A DNA stretch of 64,000 bases from contig NC_092091.1 in NCBI RefSeq assembly GCF_045679555.1, positions 13,541,918 through 13,605,917 on the forward strand, written 5' to 3'. This document shows, one piece after another, positions 10,935-22,081 of this stretch. A program made the translations under genes and the position numbers. The notes under the pieces are model-generated. The model was not told the DNA's origin and searched no databases. It saw only the letters and a list, made by a program, of their open reading frames with translations. The first letter of the stretch is position 1; each line of letters opens with the position of its first letter. This stretch comes from Salvelinus alpinus (Eukaryota; Chordata; Actinopteri; Salmoniformes; Salmonidae).

Positions 10935-12104
10935 ATGCTTTCCCGAAAAGGACTGATCCCGGACGACTACTTGCTGACCCGCTTGGCTGAGGATGTCCAG
11001 CAGCCTAAATTCAAGGCGTCAAAAGCGCGGAAGGCTCGGTTCGTCGCCAAAAACGGAACATGTAATGTGGCCCACACGAACATTCGCGAACAGGGACGGT
11101 TCCTACAGGATGTTTTCACCACTTTAGTGGATCTAAAATGGCTTCACTTACTTATCATTTTCACTATGTCATTTCTGTGCAGCTGGCTGCTGTTTGCAAT
11201 GGTTTGGTGGCTCATTGCCTTTGCGCACGGCGACCTGGATCAAAAGGGTGACGACTTTGTCCCGTGCGTGACGGACATCCACTCCTTCTCCTCTGCGTTT
11301 CTTTTCTCCATAGAGGTACAGGTGACCATCGGGTTCGGGGGGCGCATGGTCACAGAGGAATGCTTGTCTGCCATAGTGGTCCTTATCATTCAGAACATCG
11401 TGGGCTTGTTGATTAACGCCATCATGCTGGGGTGTATCTTTATGAAGACGGCCCAGGCCAACCGGCGCGCCGAAACGCTGATCTTCAGCAAGCACGCCGT
11501 CATCTCCATCCGAAATAACAAACTGTGCTTTATGATCCGTTTAGGGGACCTGCGGAAGAGCATGATCATTAGTGCCACCGTGCGGATGCAGGTGGTAAGG
11601 CGCAGCACCACTTCGGAGGGCGACGTGGTCCCCCTGGACCAGATAGACATTCACATGGACAACCCCGTGGGGACCAACGGTATTTTCCTGGTGGTCCCTC
11701 TCATCATATGCCACGTTATTGACAAAGACAGCCCGCTCTACGAGCTATCGCCAGCGGATTTACAAAATAATGATATCGAGGTGGTAGTGGTGCTGGAGGG
11801 GGTGGTGGAGACCACGGGTATAACCACCCAGGCCCGTACATCCTACCTGTCTGAGGAGATACTGTGGGGGCAGCGCTTTGTGCCCACTATATCCGAGGAG
11901 GAGGGCATGTATGCGGTGGACTATTCTAAATTCGGTAACACAGTTAGAGTAGCGACACCCAGCTGCAGTGCCAAGAAACTGGATGAGAAGGGAGGCATCG
12001 CCAGGTTTAAACTGCACGAGCACGCTACCCCGCGGCCGTCGGTGAGAAGGCGGCGGCTCTCACTGCGCATGAAGCAATACAGCACCATCAGCCCGCTAGC
12101 CTAA
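10935..12104 (+). CDS. kcnj11: Kir6.2 inward-rectifier K+ channel (K-ATP pore subunit)
   Basis: Intact single-exon gene for a 389-residue protein (human Kir6.2 has 390). Four copies form the potassium pore, assembling with four SUR1 subunits at the plasma membrane; ATP closes the channel. The order is a cytoplasmic N-terminus (MLSRKGLIP), first membrane helix about residues 68-96, the pore loop with selectivity filter TIGFG at 131-135, second helix about 144-172, and a long cytoplasmic C-terminus. Residues matching human ATP- and PIP2-contact positions are present: Asn49, Arg51, Arg177, Arg178, Lys186 and Gly334. Asn161 in the pore helix matches the weak-rectification site. RRRR at 371-374 corresponds to the ER-retention RKR. 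The MLSRKG start, the lack of the Kir6.1 turret insert and a C-terminus in ISP-x-A favour Kir6.2; some C-terminal residues (IICHVIDK) resemble Kir6.1. It lies downstream of abcc8 on the same strand, matching the conserved vertebrate pair. Confidence 0.95.
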   Translation: MLSRKGLIPDDYLLTRLAEDVQQPKFKASKARKARFVAKNGTCNVAHTNIREQGRFLQDVFTTLVDLKWLHLLIIFTMSFLCSWLLFAMVWWLIAFAHGDLDQKGDDFVPCVTDIHSFSSAFLFSIEVQVTIGFGGRMVTEECLSAIVVLIIQNIVGLLINAIMLGCIFMKTAQANRRAETLIFSKHAVISIRNNKLCFMIRLGDLRKSMIISATVRMQVVRRSTTSEGDVVPLDQIDIHMDNPVGTNGIFLVVPLIICHVIDKDSPLYELSPADLQNNDIEVVVVLEGVVETTGITTQARTSYLSEEILWGQRFVPTISEEEGMYAVDYSKFGNTVRVATPSCSAKKLDEKGGIARFKLHEHATPRPSVRRRRLSLRMKQYSTISPLA

Positions 12105-12434
12105 ATAGCCCACTTTTACAGGTATAAAGGAGTTGCCATTGCATTTTGTATATGAAAGTAATAGATTTTTATTACCTATTGAATTTTAATGGATCTTTTT
12201 GTAATACTACAGAAATGAAATGTTTATTATGTCCTAGCAGTGTTATTATTCTGTTCCATGGTACCCGAAGGGTGTGCAGGCCTTTTTTCTTGCCCAGTCC
12301 TAACACCTGCTTCAACCAAGGAAGTGATTAGCAGTAGCGTGCATCATGGGTAAAAATCACTGCGGAAGCCAGAAAAAAAGATCGATAACCTGCTAGTTCA
12401 TATGCCTTGCGACCGTGATATAGGCCTAAAGAAA
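12105..12434 (+). other. kcnj11 3' UTR / downstream
   Basis: Sequence after the TAA stop. No strong poly(A) signal is obvious nearby; an AATAAA at about 12552 is possible but lies beyond a SINE fragment. Confidence 0.4.
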
Positions 12435-12530
12435 GGAAAGGGGGATACCTAGTCAGTTGTTCAACTGAATGTATTCAACTGAAATGTGTCTTACGCATTT
12501 AAACCAACCCTCTGAATCAGAGAGGCGAAG
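12435..12530 (-). repeat. HpaI-type SINE fragment
   Basis: Shows ggggatacctagtcagttgt, then catttaaaccaaccctctga. This is the same end sequence seen in the longer copies at 41614 and 50797. Only the distal part is present. Confidence 0.7.
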
Positions 12531-14299
12531 ACAATAAGAAGACAGTGGCAGAATAAATTCCACCGCACCATTGTTTCATCACAAAACCGGGGGGCAACCT
12601 CTGTCGGGTGAAGTCTACAAGGCATATCTCACGTAACAAACAGTTACATGATCATCGTCAAGAAAGGGAATGTTTCCGACATTTTCAGCCTACTAAACAA
12701 CCATGGAGAGTTATTGCAAGTTGCAAAGAAAACAGAAGCTGCCTCCACTATTCCAGCAACATTTCATCATCAAATCACCTATGCTTAGTCTAATACAGTG
12801 ACAACCAAAAACAATTTAGTCCAATCAACATAAGATACATATGATGTGGCTGTCCATGGTTCTGATTTGTGTGTGTGCAAGCAGAAAAAACATGTTGGCT
12901 CAACCTACTTGTAGAGTAATGGAGTACCATAGTATGAGTCATAATATCCAGAAAACCTACCAGTCAAACAAGAAAATGGTTCCAATCGTTTTTCCACCAT
13001 ACATTTTTTCCCATAGGGGATTTTAGAAACACTTAAAATAAGGGCTGTGCTTTGTGTAGGTTTACCCAGGAGTGACATTTTGATAACTGTAAATCTCTCT
13101 AGGACAAGGTGACTTTTATCAAAAAATGTGCCTGTATTTACCCCACAAAAATAAAATACTAATTAGCTGATGTGTCTATCAGAAAGAACTACAAATGCAA
13201 TGATCTGAAGAGACTGCCGAATCAAGGCAAAGAATCTCTGGATTAACTATGTAATGTTAGGTAAATGTAGTAATTAATAAATTGGCAAAATGTCTTTAAA
13301 TTGACAATTCTGTCAACTGTCTTGTGCAAAAGTTTTAAATTGACACAATACCTGTTAGTAAAACTGTCAGCTAGAGGTGACATGCAGGATCTTGCAGGGA
13401 TTCTTGCTTGAGAAATGAATCTTTGCTAAGAAGCCATTTTTGTTTCTTTTTGACTATTTTATATGAAAATAACCACAGTAAGGTGCTTACTTGTTAACCC
13501 AAAATTTGAAATGGAGATAAAAATGTCTGCACTGGAACTTAAAATAAATAGAATGGTTAAATTAGCATTATCTAGAGCCCCCAGATATTAGACTTTTGTT
13601 GCATTTAAAGCTGCAATATGTAACTTTCACATAGAAATATGAGTTATAGATCTGTCACTCATTGAAAACAATTCTAAGAAGTGCAGTGCACCTTTAATGG
13701 GGCTCACACACACACTCCCCCCTGTAATTCATACTCAGCTCTGGCCTAGAATAAAAACCTTCACAGCCTGTGGGTATAGTAAAGACCAGGATCAAAGAAC
13801 ACTGTATTTTGTAGCCTAATAGCCATATAGCTCTATTATGGACTGCAATGTGAATGCAACATTACCTGAAGCATTAGGTGATTTTAGATGCCTGAATGTC
13901 TTGTTTTAGCAATCCCACAATATGCATGTATCAAATACATTCTTAATCCGGGTCCTAAATGAAAACATATGCACATGTATGACCGAATGCAGTTTGATAG
14001 ATTTATAACATTATACAAAGTTATGCAAGTACTGTATCCAGTTGAGAGGCAGAGGCCAGTGTGTGTGTACTGGTACCCAAACCTCCCACTGAAGAACTAG
14101 CCTCCTGCAGGCTTTCCATCTGGCACTGCATTGAAACCAGTAGAACTGACACTGTGGCCCTCGAGGTCTTGATCACTGCTGATCTATATAATGATGCTCT
14201 TGTATGGTAAAAATCACTATGGTTTTTGATAGTGTTTAATGCAAAGCTTGACTTCGGCAATAAAGAGGAAACGCCTGTTGAAAAGCACTTGACATGTAC

Positions 14300-14332
<33 letters not shown>

Positions 14333-14456
14333 GGATGATATGCAGAGGAGTTTCCTTGAAAAAAGTGACATGTTTTCCGTGTCATATTTCTATGCGTGTC
14401 ACACATCATCATCAGGTTGACAGAAGACAACATGAGACCCAGCGGCATTTATGTAT
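12531..14456. other. Intergenic between convergent kcnj11 and mob2
   Basis: No coding exon seen. A common salmonid repeat fragment (gctgcaatatgtaactttca) lies at about 13608-13700, and a TG/TA microsatellite at 14302-14331. Confidence 0.55.
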
Positions 14457-14462
14457 TTTATT
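14457..14462 (-). promoter_or_regulatory. Candidate mob2 poly(A) signal
   Basis: TTTATT on the + strand reads AATAAA on the mob2 strand, about 1.44 kb beyond the mob2 stop codon. It was chosen only by motif and spacing, so use is uncertain. Confidence 0.3.
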
Positions 14463-15899
14463 CGATTATAATCAGCAGAGCTTAAAATATTAAATTGCTT
14501 TTAACTTAGTTAATAATTAAAATACATAAAAATGAAAGCCAGAACTGAAGAACCCTGCAAATAAAACAAAATTAAAATAAATAAAATAAGAGAATAAACC
14601 CTCCTCGACACAGAGGCTGTCTGATTCCTCTTTCCACTCTCTGTACAGTGAAGATTGAAGCAGACCGTGCACTTTTCTATATATGTGTAGGATAACATTT
14701 TTCATTAACTACTTTCCTCTTTGATCATTTAGAAGGGAAAATAAAACCCCGAAAGACAAGGGGCTGGGCTGGGGGGCTTCAGCAATACAGAACAGTAAAG
14801 CACACCACACTCCTTTCCTCTCCTCTTTCTGGGCCTGCAGACATTACCAATGTCCTTGTCCTTCTCCTGTGCTGCTAGAGAGGGCAGGGTGGCCAACGCT
14901 CCATCACACCGCAGTTCCCTGGGGAAGAGGTCTCCACTCTCCACCAACCTCCCCTGTCACCAGACATGGGCACCCGTCTGTCTGGTCATATTAAATATCT
15001 TACATAGAATTTTGATATCTTCTTATCTCCCTGTTTGCGTGGCAGTGCCACCCTATGTCTATACTGCCCCCTATGGGTGGCCTCTGGGACAGGGATGTTA
15101 AAGAGGGGTTCCTCAGGTGAATACATGACTAAAGTAATATGAGAATGACAACTGTAATATTGAAAGGACAGAGTAGTTTTGTGGACAGAGAGAGAGCGAG
15201 GGTGGGAGAGAATAATAGCAGTGACTTGTGTTCTCTCTGGTCCTGAGTAGGAAGCGCTTTAATCATCTCCAGATTAACAACTCAAACAGTGATTGGCTAG
15301 TATTGTCCCACTAGGTAGTAACCTGGCTCCCTATAGACCTTCCCCCTTCAATCCTCCCAGCACTAGGCAGGAGCGAAGAGCCAATACTCATTGTTGAGTC
15401 ACCTTTTCTCCACACAATAACACTGTACAATAGTACGTTCAAGCAAAGCAGTCACCATCCTGAACTGTGCTTTAGGCAGAGAACAGAGGGAGAGAAGGGC
15501 AAACAGAAACACTGTCTCAAATGAGAAAAACAAATACAACTGAATAAAACTTTTCCAACAGAATAAAATAAAAGTCAAATAAAACCAAAATTAAAATAAA
15601 AAACATTACATATTTGTTCCTAGTTTAAATTGCAGAGCAGATGGGAGGGATTTGCCCCTGGAAGGAACACGCTCACACCAATTCCTGTTGGCGTGACAAC
15701 ACCCCCCCCCCCCCCCCCCCTCAAATAAACCTTCCTTCCGGCTGGTTGGTGTCAGTGAAATATCAGGTTAGTGGAAGGTTTCTAAGTCCTGCTGCTGGAG
15801 CCTGAGGTCTAGGAAGGGGACCAGGAACGTTTCCATCTCTTCTCTATCTTAATCTTCTACCGTCTTCTTCCCGGGGCTGCTTGTCACGGCAACCCCTGC
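14463..15899 (-). other. Probable mob2 3' UTR
   Basis: Downstream of the mob2 stop codon on the - strand. It includes a 19-base C run at 15702-15720, which is a 19-G run in the mob2 transcript. No other gene recognised. Confidence 0.4.
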
Positions 15900-16219
15900 T
15901 CATCTCTCCGTCACGTGGTTGTGTGAGGAGGGGGAGGGGGCCGAGTTAGGGGAGGAAGGGGCGGCGGGTGCTGGGGTGGGGGGCACGGGGGCGCAGAGGA
16001 TTTCGGACAGGTCGTCCATGATACAGGTCTCCTTGGGGTCGACCAGGTTGAATTCCCTTACGAAAACAATGAAATGTGCGTACAGAGTGTTCAAGTGACC
16101 CTGCAGGTCCAGAGCCACTGTCTCCTTAAAATGAGCCCAGTAGAGGTGAGCCAGGACGTGGAAGAGGTACCGGCAAATCTTCTTTACCAAAGAGTCAAAC
16201 GAGTTGGGGAACTCTTTGC
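15900..16219 (-). CDS. mob2: mob2 exon 5 (last coding exon)
   Basis: Last coding exon of MOB kinase activator 2, a small zinc-binding adaptor that binds NDR (STK38) kinases and competes with MOB1. The acceptor CAG is read at 16220-16222 and the stop TGA at 15900-15902. It enters after one base of a split Gly codon and encodes KEFPNSFDSLVKKICRYLF, then HVLAHLYWAHFKETVALDL, then GHLNTLYAHFIVFVREFNL and DPKETCIMDDL. The two His of HVLAH correspond to the zinc-ligand histidines of the MOB fold. The tail is a low-complexity Pro/Ala/Ser stretch (about PPTPAPAAPSSPNSAPSPSS) ending HNHVTER. Human MOB2 has a Gly/Ser-rich tail ending NHVKER, so the end is conserved while the linker is not. Confidence 0.95.
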
Positions 16220-16489
16220 CTGCACGGAGAAAGAGAGGAGAGAAAAGGGAGAACGAGCAAGGTTAAAAATATTGTGGTCTTTTTTAGTTGGTTTGTCATT
16301 GCCAAGCTACTGTTCCTAAAGTCCAAAAATAATTCAAGGACTTGTACTACTTGAGACATTAGAGGGCAGCAACGGCACAGTTCACAAAGTCCCCGCTGCA
16401 GTGTGACGTCAGAGGAGAAGAGGCTACAGTAGTGCCGACTGACCACAGCGCGGCTCTGCATGTCTGGAGTGGACCAGAGCTCAACTCAC

Positions 16490-16614
16490 CATATTTCGTA
16501 GGGAAGTTTTCCTCTTCTGTGACCAGCTTCTGCACCAGACTCATGACGAAGTCGACGTACTGAGGGGCAGTGCATTTTGTCTTCTTCCCCCTCTCGTCAT
16601 ACCAGTAGTATATT
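16490..16614 (-). CDS. mob2: mob2 exon 4
   Basis: A 125-bp exon with acceptor CAG read at 16615-16617 and donor GTGAGT read at 16489-16484. It starts with the last base of a split Thr codon, encodes 41 full codons (IYYWYDERGKKTKCTAPQYV, then DFVMSLVQKLVTEEENFPTK, then Tyr) and ends on the first base of the Gly codon completed in exon 5. YYWYDERGKK and TAPQYVDFVMS are hallmark MOB2 sequences. The intron separating it from exon 5 is only 270 bp (16220-16489) and holds nothing notable. Confidence 0.95.
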
Positions 16615-17253
16615 CTGGACACAAACAGAAAGACAGAGTGGGTTATTTTTCTATGTCGCTACTGCCTCATGTGTACATACATGCGCTCTGAAATGTACAT
16701 GATCTAGGCTGTTATTCCTTCATCTAGTAGTGATTGCTGACAAGTCATCTGATCTTTAACAGGAACAACCTGGTAGGTTAAATTCCTACCTACATCTCAT
16801 TAATCATCTCTGGTAAAAGGATGAGTACGAACTGAGGCATCTTTCTTGCACGGCAAGGTGCTTTTACAGAAACTCAAAATGGCTGAATCATTCACTTCAT
16901 AATGTTGAAAGATGGAAGACACTAGGCCTATGTGAGAGCCCCCACATTCACAGCATTTCCTCAACCTGAAACAAGACCAAAAGTAATTTTAACCCAACGT
17001 GATGAATGACTGAACTGTGTTTTAGATTTTATACTCTCCCCGACTATCTAGGTTTTATTTAAGTGATTAATAGTGCTAAGATTCTCTTTTTAAAATATTT
17101 TTTTATTTGTGCCGGCCACGATTTAGCAGTGTGTGTGGTGGGGGGGTTGTAACCTATTGTAAATGGTAGTTTGCAAAAAATAAAAAATAATAATCTATTC
17201 TTCCAAAACTGCAGCTCATGGTTGGAACACATATACTCCTACTTTAATCAACA
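16615..17253 (-). other. mob2 intron 3, first part; nothing recognised
   Basis: Intronic sequence without an identifiable exon or element. Confidence 0.5.
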
Positions 17254-17933
17254 AGTCCCTTTAGAATCTGTGACAGAGCTGTCCCTTTAGAATCTGTGAC
17301 AGAGCTGTCCCTTTAGAATCTGTGACAGAGCTGTCCCTTTAGAATCTGTGACAGAGCTGTCCCTTTAGAATCTGTGACAGAGCTGTCCCTTTAGAATCTG
17401 TGACAGAGCTGTCCCTTTAGAATCTGTGACAGAGCTGTCCCTTTAGAATCTGTGACAGAGCTGTCCCTTTAGAATCTGTGACAGAGCTGTCCCTTTAGAA
17501 TCTGTGACAGAGCTGTCCCTTTAGAATCTGTGACAGAGCTGTCCCTTTAGAATCTGTGACAGAGCTGTGCCTTTAGAATCTGTGACAGAGCTGTCCCTTT
17601 AGAATCTGTGACAGAGCTGTCCCTTTAGAATCTGTGACAGAGCTGTCCCTTTAGAATCTGTGACAGAGCTGTCCCTTTAGAATCTGTGACAGAGCTGTCC
17701 CTTTAGAATCTGTGACAGAGCTGTCCCTTTAGAATCTGTGACAGAGCTGTCCCTTTAGAATCTGTGACAGAGCTGTCCCTTTAGAATCTGTGACAGAGCT
17801 GTCCCTTTAGAATCTGTGACAGAGCTGTCCCTTTAGAATCTGTGACAGAGCTGTGCCTTTAGAATCTGTGACAGAGCTGTCCCTTTAGAATCTGTGACAG
17901 AGCTGTCCCTTTAGAATCTGTGACAGAGCTGTC
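17254..17933. repeat. 26-bp minisatellite, about 26 copies (mob2 intron 3)
   Basis: The unit tgtccctttagaatctgtga plus cagagc repeats nearly without change. Only two copies differ, reading gtgccttt, at about 17567 and 17853. These are exactly 286 bp (11 units) apart, suggesting a block duplication. Confidence 0.97.
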
Positions 17934-19349
17934 GTGATTTAACAAGGAATGTAGCTTGTCTACAGTTTTTTTTAATGCAGCACTCGTGCAGCACGCGTCT
18001 GTGTGTGTAGAGGGAGAGGGCGGATGGAAATTGAGTGAGACATGTAACAGAGGGGAAACGTAGGGAGAAGAACTGTGACTTGGCTAATACACATAACAAA
18101 TGGAAAGAACACGTGTAGTAATGGTCGTCTTTGCGACAAACTTTCATCGACCTGTTCGGGCAGCTACAAAACAGATTCCAAATGCCTGAAGCCTACTGTA
18201 TGACTGCGATATAACTTCATTGCCCCCTTGCGGTCATACCACGCAATAGGATTTCATGTGGCATTTTATTAAAATGCTCTTATTGTTTTAACGGAAAACG
18301 GGTACAAAAAAAATATCCATTTGTCACATCCCTAGTGTGGATCTGCCAAACAGGCCTCCGGCCCAGCCAACCCCACCACCTCTTAAAATAGACATGTTTG
18401 CATATTTTCATTCCAGTGGACTTAGCGAACCCCCTGTCCTGGCCCTTCCATTTCCTGATTGGGCCGAATTCCCTGCAGTCTCGGAGTAACACGACACTGA
18501 TCCCCCCAGTCGCACGGCCGCTCACTCTGACTGGTCAAACATTTCCGGAGAGGGGTGACCCAGTTAGACGGTGGTTGTAACTGAATGCTGCCCCTCAGGG
18601 CTAGCCACGGGGTATCATGAGTTAGCAAGGTCAAATGGCAAGTCAGTGAAGCCGCCAAACAAAGCTAGCATGGCTAGCATGACACAGGCAACCAGGGAAT
18701 ACTGTACTATAGCTAGCAGCGGGATAGTGACGCTAGGCTGGGCATGAGCGCTAAAGGGGTCATAAACTACAGAACACTTTCCCACAGACACCACAAGTCA
18801 AATAAGAGAACTCAGGGAAGGACCATCTAAGAGTTAGCAAGGTCAAAGCTAGCATGGCTAAAGCAAAAGGGAAACAGAGCTATCAGTAGGATAGCTATTA
18901 ACTAATGAAGCTAGCAGGGTATGGTAGCTGACAGGCTGGCAAAACTAAAAGGGGTAACTGATCTAGCACAGGCACCAAATGAGGCCTAGGGCAGAGCTAG
19001 CAAGGTCTGTAGGAACTACCTAGGTCAATCTAAAAGGCTAATAGCTTTTAAACAACGGTCGCACAATCTCAAAGCTAGCTAGAACGCAGGTAAAGGATGG
19101 ATGGAGTAGTGAGCCTTTTTGGTTGAAAAGACGTTGAAATATGTCTTTCAACCAATTGTGCTCACTGGGATGGTTGTGTTAGCACTAGCAGCGTGGTCTG
19201 GGATTACACATCCTGACTGTACAGCATCCACTGAACCTGCAGGAGGGACTTACTGACCACAGGCCCAGAACCAACACCAGGACTCCACACTGAGGACTTA
19301 CTGACCACAGGACCAGGTCAAGGACTCTACGCTGAGGAGATTACAGCGC

Positions 19350-19351
<2 letters not shown>
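17934..19351 (-). other. mob2 intron 3, middle part; GCTAGC-rich stretch
   Basis: No exon. From about 18660 to 19090 the motif gctagc or agctag recurs many times in otherwise irregular sequence. No clear repeat unit can be drawn. Confidence 0.5.

Positions 19352-19420
<69 letters not shown>
19352..19420. repeat. CA microsatellite
   Basis: An uninterrupted (CA)n of about 69 bp. Confidence 0.98.
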
Positions 19421-19423
<3 letters not shown>

Positions 19424-19790
19424 CAAAACACAGACTGACACACGCCCAGCTACCCCAAAACACAAACTGAGACACATCCAGGTACCCCAAAACAGACAAG
19501 CTTACAAAGACTGACACAGCCCACCAAAAAACACACCCACCCATTCACCCACCCACAGAAAATGGGCTTAGATAACTACCAAATGGGCCTGTTCCCATAG
19601 CTCATGGAAAGTTCCCCCTAAAATAGCTTCACAATGCCTGGGGCAAGAGGGCATGGACCGTGACTGTGTCTCAGTTGTGAGATGGATGCGTTCCTGCCAG
19701 GCGGAGGAAGGAAAGGACGGGGTACTGTTACTGTGGTACACCATTAGACTGACTGCCTGGCTGGCTGGCTAGCTACAGGACGCCTCCGCA

Positions 19791-21170
19791 TAAACTCAGC
19801 AAAAAAAGAAACGTCCCTTTTTCAGGACCCTGTTGCTCAAAGACAAATCGTAAAAATCCAAATAACTTCACAGAACCATAAACAATTAATGAACATGCAC
19901 CTGTGGAACGGTCGTTAAGACACTAACAGCTTACAGACGGTAGGCAATTAAGGTCAAAGTTATGAAAACTTAGGACACTAAAGAGGCCTTTCTACTGACT
20001 CTGAAAAACACCAAAAGAAAGATGCCCAGGATCCCTGCTCATCTGTGTGAACGTGCCTTAGGCATGCTGCAAGGAGGCATGAGGACTGCAGATGTGGCCT
20101 AAGACAGCGCTACAGGGAGGCAGTGGCAGACCACGTGTAACAACACCTGCACAGGATCGGTACATCCGAAGATCACACCTGCGGGACAGGTACAGGATGG
20201 CAACAACAACTGCCCGAGTTACACCAGGAACGCACAATCCCTCCAGCAGTGCTCAGACTGTCCGCAATAGGCTGAGAGAGGATGGACTGAGGGCTTGTAG
20301 GCCTGTTGTAAGGCAGGTCCTCACCAGACATCACCGGCAACAACGTCGCCTATGGGCACAAACCCACCGTCACTGGACCAGACAGGACTGGCAAAAAGTG
20401 CTCTTCACTGACGAGTCGCGGTTTGGTCTCACCAGGGGTGATGGTCGGATTCGCATTTATCGTCGAAGGAATGAGCGTTACACCGAGGCCTGTACTCTGG
20501 AGCGGGATCGATTTGGAGGTGGAGGGTCTGTCATGGTCTGGGACGGTGTGTCACAGCATCATCGGACTGAGCGTGTTGTCATTGCAGGCAATCTCAACGC
20601 TGTTCGTTACAGGGAAGACATCTTCCTCCTTCATGTGGTACCCTTCCTGCAGGCTCATCCTGACATGACCCTCCAGCATGACAATGCCACCAGCCATATT
20701 GCTCGTTCTGTGTATGATTTCAGGAATGTCAGTGTTCTGCCATGGCCAACGAAGAGCCTGGATCTCAATCCCACTGAGCACGTCTGGGACCTGTTGGATC
20801 GGAGGGTGAGGGCTAGGGCCATTCCCCTCCAGAAATGTCCGGGAACTAACAGGTGCCTTAATGGAGGATTTAGGTAACATCTCACGGCAAGAACTGGCAA
20901 ATCTGGTGCAGTCCATGAGGAGGAGATGCACTGCAGTACTTAATGCAGCTGGTGGCCACACCAGATACTGACTGTTACTTTTGATTTTGACCCCCCCTTT
21001 GTTCAGGGACACATTATTCCATTTCTGTTAGTCACATGTCTGTGGAACTTGTTCAGTTTATGTCTCAGTTGTTGAATCTTGCTATGTCCATACAAATATT
21101 TACACGTTATGTTTGCTGAAAATAAACGCAGTTGACAGTGAGAGGACGTTTCTTTTGTTGCTGAGTTTAT
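19791..21170 (+). mobile_element. Tc1/mariner transposon, full length but decayed (mob2 intron 3)
   Basis: Inverted ends: the left reads taaactcagcaaaaaaagaa then acgtcc, and the right, reverse-complemented, reads taaactcagcaacaaaagaa then acgtcc. The element is about 1.38 kb and in opposite orientation to mob2. It encodes a broken transposase. The family differs from the elements at 3091 and 27632. Confidence 0.9.
20022..20971 (+). pseudogene. Tc1-type transposase pseudogene
   Basis: A start at 20022 gives MPRIPAHLCERALGMLQGGM, the N-terminal helix region, and then meets a TAA at 20098-20100 after an apparent deletion. The catalytic part is open in another frame (20092-20877): LFTDESRFGL holds the first Asp, LQHDNATSH the second, and LDLNPTEHVWD the Glu. 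Only 32 residues lie between the second Asp and the Glu instead of 34. A frameshift near 20830 removes the C-terminus, which is still traceable as sequence to a TGA at 20969-20971. Not functional. Confidence 0.9.
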
Positions 21171-22081
21171 ATTACAGCTACAACCCTCGTTGGAAACACT
21201 GGCGGCATCGGGTTCATGGGGTTTGCTTTTGGAAATGTACTTCACTACAATATTGCACACTTTGTACATCCACCTCTATTTAGCTGTTTGCTACCATGTA
21301 GCCTATTATTGTAACCTAACAATAGGCTTAACCATACAGGATTCCTTCACATGCTTGACACAGAACATCAACTTCTCCCACTATTTAGGGTGTGGGTACC
21401 CACAGTAGCAAAAAAGGTGACAGCGGGTGTGGAAAAATACAGTAACGTTAAATGGGGTCAACCCTGTAACATGTTAGTCACCTGACAAATCTGGCATTTC
21501 TCAACGGCTTCTCCATTGTTTGTTTTTCCTCTGTCATTACCTCTCCGTGTTTGTAGTGTGGTTGAGCCTAAATGTGTGGATCTGTTTTTTTACGGTCCTA
21601 TAACTAGGTGTAGGTGAGGGCGGCCTCTTTCCAAAGAGAAGGTCTCACAACAAGACGCCACCTCGCCCCGACAGGGTCAACTCAGTGGGTAAATACTCAA
21701 GTCAACCTCCTCCACTCTGCTAGACAGGGATGAATAGGCCTCCATGTTATGTCTAACACTTGTTTTACTAGTGCAGCGGTAGGCCCTGCCTTTGTACCGA
21801 GGTAGATAAACAGGAGCTCTCTGTACAGAGTATAGGTATTCCTTTATGAACAACGATGGCTGACGGTGATATTTGACGACCCTGTTTGGACTTCTGAGCT
21901 AAACTATCACAGTGCTGGTACAGTGATGACTCATGTTCTCCCATAATGACTTCTATATGTTTAAAAGGGTTTTACGACAGGGACAATAACTATTAGCTAG
22001 ATAGTTCCTTCTTGTTACGTTGGCATTGGAACGCACAGAATTAAAATCTCCTCAGAACTGTTTGATCTCTGCTCTCTATCC
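21171..22081 (-). other. mob2 intron 3; nothing recognised
   Basis: About 900 bp without exon or clear repeat. Confidence 0.5.
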
